DNA of 64,000 bases from Marchantia polymorpha subsp. ruderalis (GCA_037833965.1 AP031355.1:11495501-11559500), one strand, 5' to 3'. Counted from the first letter of the stretch, positions 1-13,800 are shown. Made by a program: numbers and translations. The notes: generated by a model not told the origin, from the sequence alone.

Positions 1-2765
1 ATCGGTAATGAACTGACTCATTCAGCAAATAACGCTTCCACATGTAAGTGTGACCAATTTGCCAAAGTATGGCCAGCTCGAGGACGAAATTAGAGAACTA
101 CCTTTGCTTCTCCTTTATTCACTACACCATGGATAATGGGAGAATGGGATCCACAAGAAAACATGAGCATCTTCAGGTTCGCTCCTGTGTCTGCAGAACA
201 ATGACACGTTTGAATCGGGGAGGCTACTAACTACTGAGCTCTGTTTCCTTCAAAAACGATGCGGGAGATGCTCCATGCCGACTCCTCTTGACACACTTAT
301 GCTAATTCAAGCTGAGAACGAATAATCATTCAATTTGTTAGTTATACCCACCAGCTTCAGCGGTCTATGCGCAAGGCTCTATCTAAGGAACATTGAGAAT
401 ATAGAGCTTGTTATCGGGAGCATTGAGTCTCCATTTACACCAAATGTCGGCATCTGCAGCTGAGCTGTGAGTATCAATGTAGAGCTCAATCAGGCCATTA
501 GCAGCCCGTCTTATACGGTGGAACGCTACAGTTTCTGGTGGGGAAGTCTTCACTTACGGAGATCCTCTTCGTATCTGTCACTGATGATACTCATATCATA
601 CCAGACAATGTGTTATACAAACAGCGTCCTCCAATTCGTGCTGCTCTGTGGATCAATAGCCTGCGCTATAGTAACTATTCAGAAGTAACCGAAATGAATG
701 CATTTTGCAGTTATTATATAGGAATGCTATTCTCCAATTATTGGAAAGCAATTCCTTCTCTTTATAAGAGCCAATGCACTTACATAATCAGTCATGCTTT
801 GCAGAATTGAGGCTCTGTGTTGAAGCCTCTCACTGTTACAAGTCATGTGCTGCCAGTCTCAGAAAAGAATTTCATAACTGAGTTGCAGGCGGGAGAGCTC
901 CACCACTCTGTCTGCCTGATACATCGCAGATGTAGGTGGGCAAGGCCTCAGGACATGCAAAATGTCGTCTGCGACCTGACTCTGCGGACGCTGTTGGTGC
1001 CGTAGTGTGTGAAACCAACCTCCTCATGCTGCTGAATATTTTGAGCTCCTTAATTGCTCGCAAGTGGCTGCCTGTGGAATGCTAAACCACAGCGGCACTC
1101 ACCTGCACGTTCAGGAGATCGTGATGCTGAATACGGAAGCCTGTACTGGGCCGTTAGGGAATGCGATATATGGCTTGCATTTTGCTCCATCAGAAGCTCA
1201 TCTGCATGCAGCGGCTGTCTTTGCAGCGAAAGAGATATATTTCTGATCTCGATGGGCAAGAAGGTCAAAATTGTAGACTTCAAACATAGATTCACTTCAC
1301 TGTGCAACATTCCATGTGGAGGTGGGAACAGTCCATGTTTCTCCTCGGGTCCCTCGACCTGCATGCTAGCAGGATACAATTTTCTAGTGTCAACGATCAC
1401 TTCGTGCTCATCACATTCGGTTCCTACTTTCCTGCCTTTGATCAGGCTCCTCGTCACTTCGAACTTTGATTCGACCGTAAAAGCACCACCACCATTCCGC
1501 TTCAGAAGATTCTGCTTCCAGATCTAGTCAAAAGTACGAAAAGAACCCGTATATTCGCGCCTCATGATCTTCCCGGGACGATGGCTGCATTCAGGGCTCT
1601 CGTGAGAAAAGAGGAACTTATTCCACTTTGGTCTCCTTTCATCTGAACAGAATGCGGAGCGTCAGCTGAGTGTGTCGTCGGTGTCTCTCATCACTGACTT
1701 TCATATTCCAGGAAATCGTCAGTTCACTTTATTACGTGGAAAGTGTCACCGACCACAACCGAGAGAAGAGAAGACTGCATATAACTTATTAATTGGTTAT
1801 TGATTTCCTCTACGTTCCAAAACAAGAATGGGTGACATGTTATGGCATGCATGACTTCTGAAAATGCATCGCAATGCACACGTCCATGCTTGCCTTACTT
1901 GGAAAGCCTGTGCGATATGGAATAAACAACGGAACAAAGATGTGGGGGACTTGAAGACCACGTTCCTGGTGGGGCTGGAGACACATACATGACATGAAAT
2001 CGTCGGACACAACATGGAAAACCCAAATATCGAAAATTTGTGGGCTCGAGAGATTGATGCAAATGATGAGAATAGCCTGACCAGAGAGTACACGAGTATC
2101 TTGTGAGCTCGGTGCCAGCTCAGGCGCGCTCTTGAATAAGCCCAAGAGCCCGAGCATCTGCGGGGGTGAACGTCCATGTCCATGTGGTCAGATAATCCTG
2201 ACACAGAGCTAAATTTGTGGTGTGGATGCTGGACCTGGCGCATCAATGGTCCGATACTGTTACGGAAAACAAAACACGAGTGTGCACTGGATTGTAGTTT
2301 CGCAGGGATCTGTGCACTGACGCGACAGGAAAAGTCAACCTGATGCCCGTATCCTTCACGTGTCAGGGGCCTGGGCAGAACCCTTCTGACTCGAATCGAG
2401 GTGCAACCAGTTTTCTCCTGAGCCGGTGCTGCGGAATGCGGAATCCGGAATCACGAATCTCGAAGCGGCCGCGCGAGCTCGTGAATATGTAGGAGATGGA
2501 GTCGCAGGCTCTGCAACTTGGCCCTTGTACATACAAGAGAAGTTCAGGGCTAAGATAGGCACTGGTCTACTGATGAAAGAGCCCAGAGGCCCGAGGTACG
2601 TCAGTGCCTGTCTTAGCCTTATGGCCGGCAGCAGGCAGAAAAAAAAGCCAGCCAGCACCAGGATGGTGAATCGGGATCGGACAATGTGAGAAGCAGCCAA
2701 GCTGAACAAGGATCGAGCTTGAGAATTTCGGACTTCACTTCATGGGAACCGGTTGACCAGCTGCC
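1..2765. other. Intergenic, no gene recognised
   Basis: No reading frame here shows a recognisable domain or a convincing exon chain. Open frames up to about 150 codons occur on both strands (for example near 1054-1527 plus and 1797-2246 minus), but they overlap each other and lack motifs. The right end, from about 2350, is more GC-rich and should hold the promoter and 5' leader of the receptor kinase starting at 2766. I see no clear TATA box. Confidence 0.6.
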
Positions 2766-5700
2766 ATGTCAAACATGTTGACTCGAAAATGCCATCGGAC
2801 GTTGTCGGACTTCCACCTCTTGGTCGGGAGCTTCTTGCTCGCTGCTGCTGCGCGAGCTTACAGCTATGGCGACACGATACCAGATTTTAATTGGGAGAGA
2901 CTTAGCATCATCTGTACCAACATGGCCACGGGCGTGCAGTGCGATACAATGGACATTAGGTCCTTGAATTTTGGGGGCTTCACCGACACCCATCGCAACA
3001 TCATTTCAGTCGATATCGACGGCTACTATGCCTTAGGATTCCAGCAGATCACTCGCGGCGAATTCTTCCTCTCCATCTATCCCTTCTATCCTACCGACGA
3101 TTCTGCCGGGCCTGCAATTTGGACTGCCAACCGCAACTGGCCAGTGGATGAAAATGGCACGCTGGGATTCTTGTCGACGGGCACGCTCGAGCTTCGAGAC
3201 TCGAGAGGAACTGTGGTAAGAATCTGCACTCCTGTCCCCCTTCCCTGCATTGCCATCGTCCTACGACCATTAAGAATGTCGGTCACGTTGCACGAGATCT
3301 GGGACCGCAAAAACCCCAGAGCTGCGCCAGTAAACCAGTCCTTCGATTAGAATGTGTTTCATTGTGATCTCAGTGGCTCAGCTGCATCAATGCTGGTGCT
3401 CAAACTTTGATAAGCTTATGACAATCAATTTATCGTCGTAATCTCTCGGATGCTTGCTGGACCTGCCTGCGCAGATGTGGTGCACGAGAACACATAATAG
3501 AGGGGTTGAGAAATTTGTATTCTCTCCCGAGCACGGAAAGATCGAGCTACTAACTGCAACCAATGACAGTATATGGTCGAGCTTCGACGACCCCTCGGAC
3601 ACAGTGGTGGAGAATCAGGTCCTGAGCTACATGGGCGGCGCGGTGGTGAGCAGCGAGACTCGAGAAGGGCGAGGCACGGGAAGGTACAGCATGGTGGTGA
3701 AGGCCGGCGGCCTCGTGCTCTACGCGAGGAGCGAGAATGGCAGTCAGTTCCAGCCGTACCGAGCATTTGGACTCAATGGCAGAGACGACCTGCAGTCGGT
3801 GCTGCACACTTGCAGATTCGCCTCGTCCGTCGCATTCCTGCTGCCGTCGTCTCGATTCGTCGCAATCCTGCGCGAGAAGAATTCCAGCGTGCACGCAGTG
3901 CTGGGGCGAGACGTGGATCCCGAGCTGTGCGCGGAGGAATCGTTCAATAATAATGGCAGCGAGCGAGGCCTGTTTGATCTGGACACTCTGATAAACTCGA
4001 CGTGGCCGAGCCGAGTGGCGCCATCGCTCACCAAAGCGCTCAAGCTCGAGTACAATGGCACTCTGACGCTCTACGCGTGGAGGCGGGGCGTGCAGATCTC
4101 GCCCACCGCGACGGATGCGGTCGATCTCTTCGGCTCGGACGATGCGTGCAGTTTTCCCGATCGCTGTGGCCCTTTCGGTGTGTGCATCACGGATCCTCTG
4201 CAGGCGGCGGGCTACTCGTGCTCCTGCCCTCGGAGCCCCGACGACGACGATCAGCTGCCGAGCTCGTCGTCGTGGCCGTGGGAAGAGATTGAGCCCGGAG
4301 TCCCCAGCCATGGCTGCAGGCTGTTGGCCGGCACGCCGACGTGCAAGCAGGATCGTAAGGTCGGTGGCGGATCCGAGCTGCTCGAGCTTCGGAACGTGGA
4401 TTATTTCGCCAACGATTTTCTCACACCGATGCTGGTCTCACAAGACGCATGTCGGCAGCAATGCCTGCAGGATTGCTCGTGCGTCGGTGCGTTTTACCGA
4501 TCGTTTCCCGAGGGCCAGTGCTTTCTCCAATCGCAACCCTTTCACTCGCTGCGAAGCGCCAATCTGAGCTTCACCGCATTCATCAAGGTGAGCTCGTCGA
4601 CCGCCGAATTCTCCACCACGTACGCCTTCTTGCTGATCATGGGCACTCTGGCAGCCACTCTGCTCGGGGCGCTGGTGGTGTGCGCATTTTGCATTCGGCG
4701 CCGCCAGCAGCGCAGGTGTTACAATGTGAGTCAGAAGTTCTTCAGCCTGCAGGAGGATTTGTTCCTCGACACGCTGTCGAGCTTGCCGCCGAGACTGCCT
4801 CTGAAAGTGCTGGAGAAAGCCACGAAGGGCTTCCGAGACAAGCTGGGCGAGGGGGGATTCGGCGCTGTGTACAATGGATTGCTCCCCGACGGCACTAAGG
4901 TGGCCGTCAAGAGGCTCGAGGGCCCAGGGCAAGGAGTCAAGGAGTTCCGGGCCGAGGTGGCCACCATCGGCAGCATTCACCACAAAAATCTCGTGCAGCT
5001 CTGCGGATTCTGCGTCGAGGGAGCCGAGCGCCTTCTCGTGTACGAGCACATGGCCAATGGATCTCTGGACAGTCTTCTCTTCTCAGACACCAGCACCAAT
5101 TCTCAGAGCAAGCTCGGCAAAGACGGATGCATCCTCGCGTGGGCGACGAGGATGAGTGTGGCCAAGGACACGGCTCGAGGGCTGGCGTATCTGCACGAGG
5201 GCTGTCGCGAGAAGATCATCCATCTGGACATCAAGCCGCAGAACATCTTGCTGGATGAGCACTTCCTGGCCAAAGTGGCGGATTTTGGGCTGTCGACTTT
5301 GGTGAAACGAGACAAGCAGAGCTTGGTGGTGACGCAGATGCGAGGGACGCCCGGCTACCTTGCGCCCGAGTGGCTGCACATGTCGGCTGTGACGGAGAAG
5401 GCAGACGTGTACAGCTATGGAATGGTTCTGCTGGAGCTCGTGAGCGGGCGCAGGATTGTGGAGCCCGACAAGGTGTTCTTGCCGGCATGGGCGTTTCAGA
5501 GGTTCAAATGCGGGCAGCTCCAAGAGCTCATCGATCCCAAAATTGCTGACTCTGTGAACATGGACGAGGCGCATTTGATGATTCGGGTGGCGTTCTCGTG
5601 CATCCAGGAGAATCCCCTGGAACGACCGTCCATGAGCTTGGTCGTTCAGATGCTGGAGGGCCTCGTGGCCGTTCCCCAGCCCCCGCGGTTCGGCCAGATG

Positions 5701-5907
5701 CCGAGAATTCTGAGCATGTCCACGATCAGCTTGTCATCCTCGAGCTCAGATTCTTCGTCGCCCAATCAATCTTGTACAGATGACTCCAACCGATTGGGGC
5801 ACTCCTTCAATGGCCTGGGCCAGCGGGCCACCGATCGAGGCTACTCGTACCTGATGGAAGGTGGACTTTCTACTGCCTACATTCATTCTATCACTGCTCC
5901 TAGATAA
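2766..5907 (+). CDS. G-type lectin S-receptor-like Ser/Thr kinase, copy 1 (960 aa, 2 exons)
   Basis: A plasma-membrane receptor kinase of the S-domain family. Exon 1 is 2766-3215 and exon 2 is 3475-5907, separated by a 259-nt phase-0 GT-AG intron that contains stop codons. The ATG is followed by a signal peptide (about residues 1-31). A bulb-type lectin domain follows (about 70-165, with IWTANR near 118), interrupted by the intron. Next come an EGF-like segment (cysteines about 375-401), a PAN/apple domain (about 438-522), a single transmembrane helix (about 532-556) followed by Arg-rich sequence, and a kinase domain (about 605-880). The kinase has the glycine loop GEGGFG (608-613), Lys629, catalytic Asp735 and DFG at 753-755. 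The catalytic loop reads HLDIKPQN, so it is a non-RD kinase. The tail ends in a GGLST motif shared with the paralogue at 10817. The ligand is unknown. The family call is firm; the start and the intron are inferred from alignment to the paralogue. Confidence 0.92.
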
Positions 5908-8900
5908 CTGGATAACATTTCGGATCATGGTCACAGGCGATCATTGCAACTTTAGTGGATTGTACAGGAAAGTTGAACGTACCCTAACCTTTGCAACTGA
6001 GTATCATCGAGCGCATCATCGAGTATGTTAGCACGGTAGCTGACCTAGTTATCACCCCGTAGACTAAAAGATTTCATCGTTATAGAAAAAGGGGAAGTCC
6101 TTAGATTCTTGTACAACAGAGAGAGATGGATTGAACACTTCAGTAGAGCGAGCGAGCGCAGCAGCGGTGGTCGAAGGCTCAAAATCTCAGTGTGTCAGTG
6201 ACACTGTCCATGTAACATTAGTAAGTTCCCAAGTCCTGGAATGGTTTGTGCGGCGAGTGGTGGTTTATGCACGACGGTAGATTCAGAGAAAACCCTGTAA
6301 ATTATGTCGAGAGCCCAGTGTATGTTGTCGTTGCCTCAAAAGGCCGATCAGCTTTGTGAGCAAAATTTCTCCAAGAGAATTGGTTATAATCGCATAGTGA
6401 TCAAAATTTTGAACATTCTGAAGTAAAAGCCTGCGGGCGAAAGTACGTTCACCTTTTAGCTTTTCGTTTCCACTATCCTTGATCCCGAACTCTGTGAATC
6501 TTCCTGAATAACTTCTGTGGTTCGTTGTACTGGACATCTGGACCTTTCGGAGAGCTCCTCGAGCCTGTCGGTCTCGAAGATGAGCTCTCGCTGTCTCGGT
6601 CTGGCTACTGCTTGGTCTGTGCATGCATCTGCCTCGGAAGATTTGACTCAGACAGGCACGAGAAACACCACCTGACGGGATCTGTCTGAATTTCAGACAG
6701 ATCGGTCCTCATCTCATGAATAGCATGCGACTCTCATTTCCACTGTTCTTGTTCATATCTTGAAGGAGAAACGAAGAAATGCATCGTGTGTTCAGAGCTT
6801 CAGAGCTTCAGAGCTTGTGGACCGGCGACGGCGGCTGCTCCTGTTTTCCAGTCGAGGCCAATCGTGCTAGAACTGTGTTCAGAGAATCTTCGGTCCCATG
6901 GACGTAGATGCCATCGTACACGGCAAAAGAGTGTAGTACACATGTTTTCGGTATCGTATGTGGAATGTAGAATGATGACGTCCGGCATGAGCCCACGCAG
7001 ACTATCACATGTGATTAGGATTGGAAGCACAACAAAATTCAGTGCATGCCCATGCCCCCTTTCAAGATCAAAAGGTATGCCGCATGGCCCCAAACATATC
7101 CGTATTAAAATATGTACATTTCATCGTATCAAAAATATACATATACGGAGATAAAATACTAAATAGTATCAATCAACACAAAAATGAAAGTTTAAAACCC
7201 AAAACAGCTACAGCAGAATCTCCAAGTGAAAACAGTTTTATTCTTCATTTATCCCACAGTTTATAACTCTAAAATATACATTTATAATTCTAGAATATAT
7301 ATATAAATTTGTTTATACATACAGGCATATTGGTATAGAAAATGCATGCCCGTGCACTCGCCCCGGGTCATGCCTTTTGAGGTTGTGCCATAAACTCTAC
7401 ATGTGAAGCTCGATGTGAATAATGAATGCTCATTATTCTCTTAAAGGAATAAAATATCAAAATAAGGCTAAATTTCTAATCTAAATTATATAAATGTAAG
7501 ATATAAATGTAAGATTACATCAAAGTTATCAATCTCCTTAGAATTATGTCAACTCAATTTGAAATCAAATGCAAACTCCTTTAAAATTACATATCCTGGC
7601 AAAGTTTTTCTTATGGATTTTCTTTACATGACAACTACATTTATTTGTAAACAGAAGGTGATAACTTTGTGATAACTTTTAAAATGGCACATTCATTAAA
7701 TATTTTAATATTATGAAAATATCATTTTTTATATTTGAATTATATATATGGATAGTAAAATAATAACTATTATGATATTAAATTATCATAATATGAATAG
7801 TTATAATATTTCATTTTATTATGATAAAAAAAATTATATACAAATGAATCATACAATAACGAATATGACAATTTACTGAATGAATAAGACAAAGTTAGCA
7901 ACTATGATAGTAAGGTTTTGGGAGTTGTTTATGCAAAAATTTAATTCGATAAATGAAATTTCTTATTTCAAATATATCTGAGTGAATAATGAAATTCAAG
8001 TAAAAAATGTATTTATAAGTGAAAAGTTGTGACATATATCATTATTATATGCTGAATTATTCATTTCGATTTCAACAATTTTTCCCTTCATCCAATCATA
8101 GTGTTTTAATATGCTTAATATTATGTTTAATGTACTTTGTGAAAATCAAATATTCTAAAATTAAAAGTTGTACACTTTACATTTAATAAGCAGAATTTTG
8201 TGACATCATGTTTATGAATCATGTGAGATTTGCATCAATGAAATTAACTTTAAATCCATCTTTGGATTCAACTTGCACCTTTTTAAAGCATTTGCATAGA
8301 TTAAAATATTTTCTTAAAATAACATGTGTAGATTGTGGTGGGATGTGTGTTTCAAATGTATGAATTAAGATTCATAATCTTATAAATCATTTCTGTAGTT
8401 ATCAATCAAAAATTTATCCTATGCAGATTCATGAAATTGTATCAATGATGTCTTTCAAAATCAAATTCTGTTACTTTTAGTTTTTTTTGATCACATAAAT
8501 CAAATAGTTAATTAATGATAATCAAAAGGACCTAGCATAGAAGATGTATATGTCACATTTCAGTATTAAAATCAATAATTCAGTTTATCTGGTATTCGCA
8601 GGCTTCTAGAATTTTCTTTAGTCTACATTGACGAATGCTTCTCATTTTTTATAAAAATAAATACATGCATTATGTAGAATATTAAGAGATGCAAGTCGTA
8701 TAGAATATGAATACATTACAAACATGAACTATATGACAATGAAACTCGATATTTAACTTGGTGTAAGCTTTTTACACTTGATGTGTATATTACAGATTGA
8801 TATTCTGTGAAAAAAATTCATTTTTTGCCATGTAGATGTGCTAGAGACGTGATCGAAGATGAATATATAAATGGAAGTAGCAGTAATTGGATGTATTCAC

Positions 8901-9192
8901 CGACAAATAGACATAATCCAACGTAAAATGATTGCTCAATGCTGGTTCGATTCATGTCATGACAACAAAGACAATCCAGGAGATTTTCGTTTATTTTTCT
9001 CATTGCTGTTCGCATGATTTGGAGATAATCCCATCATCGGAGATTGAATTTCTCTTCTACCAGGCTCTGGATCTTGGTGAGTGGTGGTGGTGCATGCCAA
9101 AACGTCACAATAATAAAGACTCCAGCATATGAAGAAAGCAGGAACATTGGTAGTAGATACGAATGCCATGCTATCAGACCGAAGAAGAGTCA
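5908..9192. other. Intergenic, AT-rich from about 7.1 kb
   Basis: This separates the two receptor kinases. The first kilobase is of mixed composition and should include the 3' UTR of copy 1. From about 7.1 to 9.2 kb the sequence is strongly AT-rich, with many short A/T runs and an AT-rich inverted repeat near 7762-7803. I see no coding motif, transposon protein or RNA gene. The short open frames do not look coding. Confidence 0.6.
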
Positions 9193-9457
9193 CAATGATG
9201 CACGATATGCTTATCTGCATGTCGAAATTGGTCACATTCGCAATAATACAAGATTAAGAAATTAAAAGTGTGTTAGAATAAAATAAAGTGAAAAGAATAA
9301 TCAAACCCAGTGCTCTTTCATGGACAGAAGGTAAAATGATGCACAATATGCTTATCTGCATGTCGAAATCGGTCACATTCGCAATAATACAAGATTAAGA
9401 AATTAAAAATGTGTTAAAGTAAAATGAAATGAAATGAAAAGAATAATCAAACCAAGT
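9193..9457 (+). repeat. Two-copy tandem duplication of about 120 bp
   Basis: Copy 1 runs about 9193-9311 and copy 2 about 9333-9457, separated by about 20 bp. Both contain the run gcttatctgcatgtcgaaat and end in a similar AATAATCAAACC stretch. They differ by point changes and a small gain of AAATG units in copy 2. The duplication sits at the border between the AT-rich block and the GC-richer upstream region of receptor kinase copy 2. Confidence 0.85.
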
Positions 9458-10733
9458 AGCATGTAAGATAGGACTAAAAAATATGAAAGATGTGAATCAA
9501 GTGAATTAATGCAGCGAAGGAAGTGGGAGCCATGGGGATTGTGGGTGCACGAATGAACAAGGGCCTCGAAGAATTATGTCCTGAGAAGAGCGAGCACAGC
9601 ATCGACAGAGGGTGATGTCGCGCTGGAACGATTCTGCCCCCAGTGGATCTGATAATCTGATTTCCGATGCACATTGCTCCACGACAAGCAGACGTACTAT
9701 GTCGATCCGGGCCAGCTAGCGAGCGCTCGTCTGGTTCGGCCTTGGGGCTGCTCTGGAAGCTCCTCTGTAGCACAATCCTCCGAAAGGAAATCCCTCATCT
9801 GAGAGTTGGGAATCTTGCCCGGGGTCGCAAGGTTTCGTAACCCATGAGCATGAGAGAGAGGTGCACTTGTGTTCGTGCGGCCGAATTGGATTCGGATTGC
9901 CCTCCCTTGACCTTGAGAGCGTCGAACGATTGATTGATTGATCGATGGATCGAATGGGGGATAGTCCCACAGGGTTGCACGGATGCCGAGATTGGCGCCA
10001 CGATTGTGGAAGAAGGTGCTGGGCCTGAGAGGCTGGCCAGTGGATGACACACGTGCTTGGCTCAAGGCGTGCTGCACGGATCAGATCAGAGTCGACAGCG
10101 CTTGGTTATGGAACTGTGGGGCGATCTGGAAACTCCGCCAAGAATGGGTCAAATGCAGAAACCTGGAATCCTGTCGGACAGTGGCCGAGCAGAGGGCCGC
10201 GAGAGCGGGGGCGCCGAGAATTCGTAGTCGGTGCTGACTTTTATAATGTTTGCGTGCTCTGTCGCTGATGACAGCAGCGGGTCTATTTGTGGATTTGCCG
10301 TCCAAGCTTGACAGCTGCACAATCGGTTTGCCGGATGGCTTCGCAGCCATACTACGCGGCAGCCAGAATCATTATTGGGAAGTGCACTAATGATTGCATG
10401 AGTGATTGCTTGATGCAACCCGATCAATTAGAATGTGCAGCATTGCTCGTCCATCTCCGATCAGGGCCTCTCCCCTCCCTACAAGAGTCCGCAGGCACTC
10501 GCAATTTGCCGAGATCCACGATCCAATCCAAGAGAGATTGGCTGAAAATTTCGAATTCCAAGTGGACCACCGCAGCAGCAGACATTGAATAGAGAGAAGA
10601 GTTCAGACTAGCACGCGATCGGGCTAAATTTCCTTTCCCTTTCATCGGTCTAGAAAATTCAGCAGCAGCCTCAGATTGCTGAGCCACAAATTCCACCCTT
10701 GTAGATATTTTGAAAGCTTTAGAAAAACCCATC
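9458..10733. other. Upstream region of the second receptor kinase
   Basis: A GC-richer stretch just upstream of the kinase at 10817, and the natural place for its promoter and leader. It holds a short GATT-type repeat near 9930-9950. Overlapping open frames occur on both strands (for example minus 9697-10077), but none has a recognisable domain. I could not place a TATA box with confidence. Confidence 0.5.
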
Positions 10734-10782
10734 GAGAGATAGAGAGATAGAGAGATAGATAGATAGATATAGAGAGAGAAAG
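10734..10782 (+). repeat. GAGA/GATA microsatellite in the presumed 5' leader
   Basis: An imperfect run of GAGATA, GATA and GA units ends 34 bp before the start codon at 10817. Purine-rich GAGA tracts are common in plant core promoters and leaders, so it may be length-variable and could affect expression. That role is inference. Confidence 0.85.
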
Positions 10783-10816
10783 ATTGATTGTGTGCAGCAC
10801 CATCGACAAGTTTCAG

Positions 10817-13800
10817 ATGTCAAATCCAAAATGCGTGAAGTTGTGTCTTGTTTATTTGAGTGTGGTGCAGTTGGCGACGGCAGCAGCGCCAAATCAGGGG
10901 CGGAGCAACAAATTCGACCGCTTCACTCTCGGCAATGTGAACATAATCTGCACGAATTTGGCCACGGGCGTGCAATGTGACTATCCGATTCCGTCGGCCG
11001 GGACCACAGCGACGGGCAATTCGATGCATCGCAACATCATCGCGTACGACTCGGACGGCATTTACGCGCTGGGGTTCCACGAGCTCGTGCGCGGCGAGTT
11101 CTATCTCTCCATTTACCTCTTCTACCCGAGCGACAGCTCCGCCGGCCCCCCGGTCTGGACGGCCAATCGCGACAACCCGGTGGATGAGAACGCCACCATG
11201 AGCTTCTTGACGACCGGATCCTTGGAGCTTCGAGACTCGCAGGGCAATGTGGTACGCCGACTCCCAACCTTGCGCTCATGCTGTCTCTCCCATCGCATCG
11301 CATTCTCATCAATTCTCTGCATTTCTCGCATTGCATTTCGAATTCGAATCTCGAATTTATTACAATTTCTCGAATTGCCATTGACGAGTCGTGCATTCGG
11401 TTGGTGCTCCTCATGCTCGAAGAAATGGTCGTCGCGGACGGAGACGAAGGGCGTGAAGAGCTTGGTGTTTCTGAACGACGTGGGCAGTCTGGAGCTGCTG
11501 AACGAGGCGAATCTGACAGTGTGGCAGACGCTGGACGATCCGTCGGACACCGTGGTGAAGAACCAGGTCATGCGATTCGACCCCGCAGGGCAGAAATCCG
11601 TGGTGAGCAGCAGCACGCCCGACGGGCGCGGCAAGGGATTGTACTCCATGGCCATGGGCGCCGGCGGCCTCGTCCTCTACGTGAGCGCCGATCGCAGCAG
11701 CACTGCTGCGCTTCTGCCATATCGCACCTACAGCTTCTACGGCCAATCCGACCTTCGCTACGCCTTGCGCACTTGCAGGCATCCCACCTTCGCATCCTTC
11801 TTCCCGCCTTCGTCATCCCGATTCGGCGCAATTTTGCAGCAGGACAATTCGTCGATCGCCCCGGCCTCGGTCGTCGACCCCGCCCTCTGCAGCAGCAGCC
11901 TCGGAGCTGCGAAGGGCATCTTCGACCTTCAGAGGCTTGCGAATTGGTCCTCCGAGGTCAATGACACCAAGGCCTTGCGGCTGGAGCACGACGGATCGCT
12001 CAAGCTCTACTCGTGGAAAGCTCAAGCTCGCACTGCCTCCAATCCGCTGGTCGTCGACTTGTTCAGCGACGACGACCCGTGCAGCCTCCCCAATGTGTGT
12101 GGGCCTTACGGGGTCTGCACCAGAAGCTATGGCGACTCGACTTACTCCTGCACTTGCCCATCGACGTCTCGAGACAGGCCCAATCGCTTCTGGGATCAGG
12201 TGAGCTCGCAAGACGCCAATCAAGGATGTCAGCTTCCCGGAGACCGACCCGTCTGCTCGGTGGGACCTTCGTCCATCCGCACCGACTTCATCGAATTAGA
12301 CAGCGTAGACTATTTTGCAAATGAGTTTGCCACAGCCCAATTGAGCACAGCCGAGCAATGTCAGCAGCAATGTTTGCACAATTGCTCGTGCCATGCCGCT
12401 TTCTATCGAACGAGCTCGGGCCAGTGCTTTCTCACATTCCATCCTCTGCTCTCGCTGCGTGGCGAGAACTCGTCCACCTTCGTGGCCTATGTGAAGGTCG
12501 TCAGGCCCGACTCGAGCTCGTCAGCAGCCACGGGCTTGATCGTGGGCGTCTCGGTGGGGGTCGCAGGTGCAATTGTGGTCGGGCTTTCGATCGCTGCGTT
12601 GTTGTGCATCTGGAGGCGACGACGACGAGAGATAGGCTGCAAAGAGGCGAACCTGTTTCTCAATTCGCTGCCAGGATTGCCGCCGAGGCTGCACCTGAAG
12701 GACCTCATGACAGCCACGCAGGAATTCAGTCTCAAGATCGGCGAAGGGGGATTCGGGGCGGTGTACAAGGGCAATCTGCCCGACGGCACAGAGGTGGCTG
12801 TCAAGAGGCTCAAAGGTGCAGCAGGTCAGGGAGCGAAGGAATTTCGAGCGGAGATGGCGACCATTGGCAGCATCCACCACATCAATCTCGTGCGCCTCTA
12901 TGGGTTTTGCGTCGAGGGCGACCATCCTCTGCTGGTGTACGAGTACATGGCCAATGGATCGCTCGACAGTCATCTCTTCATGGACGACACGGCCAAGAGC
13001 GCCAAGAGCTGCTTGGACTGGCAGACGAGGATGAGCATCGCCTCCGACACTGCCAAAGGTCTGGCGTACCTGCACGAGGACTGCCGCGAGCAGATCATCC
13101 ATCTGGACATCAAGCCGCAGAACATTTTGCTCGATGAGCAATTTCGTGCCAAGGTTGCTGACTTCGGGCTGTCCAAGCTCGTCAAACGCAACCAGAAGGG
13201 CCAAGGCCAGCAGGGCGTGACGCATTTGCGAGGCACCCCGGGCTACATTGCGCCCGAGTGGTTGCACATGCCCACGGTCACCGAGAAAGCTGACGTTTAC
13301 AGTTTCGGCATCGTGCTCTTGGAGCTCGTGAGTGGCAGGAGGAATGCCGAGTTCTCTCTGAGACCCGAGAGGATGTTTTTCCCCCGCTGGGCCTTCCAGA
13401 GGTACAAGCACGGCAAGCTGCAGGAAATTTTGGATCGTCGGCTCGACGAGTTTGTCAGCACGGATGAGGCGACTCGCATGCTTAAGGTGGCCTTCTGGTG
13501 CATCCAGGAGGATCCTCTCTTGAGACCGGCGATGGGTGGCATTGTTCAGATGCTGGAGGGGACATTGCAAGTCTCGGAGCCTCCAGAGATTCATGGATAT
13601 TCAGAAGCCGAGACCATTGTCGACATCAGAGAATCCGAATTCGTGTCTCCATCTTCGAATGGCATCTCCTCCGCTGCTGCTGCTCCTCCTCATCATCAGC
13701 TGGGCCATGGAGTCAATGGTGTCAACGGGGTCGACCAGAGGGCTGGAACTCGGTCGTTTTCCAAGGCTCTAGAAGGTGGACTGTCCACATCCCATGAGCT

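Noticed and set aside
1797-2246. 149-codon minus-strand frame
   Set aside because: It starts without support, has no domain or exon neighbours, and is of a length expected by chance in this composition.
3550-4311. Long minus-strand frame opposite receptor kinase copy 1 (and similar ones opposite copy 2 at 12521-13594)
   Set aside because: These are antisense shadows of GC-rich codons in genes with clear domains. Their translations are Arg/His-rich and show no motif.
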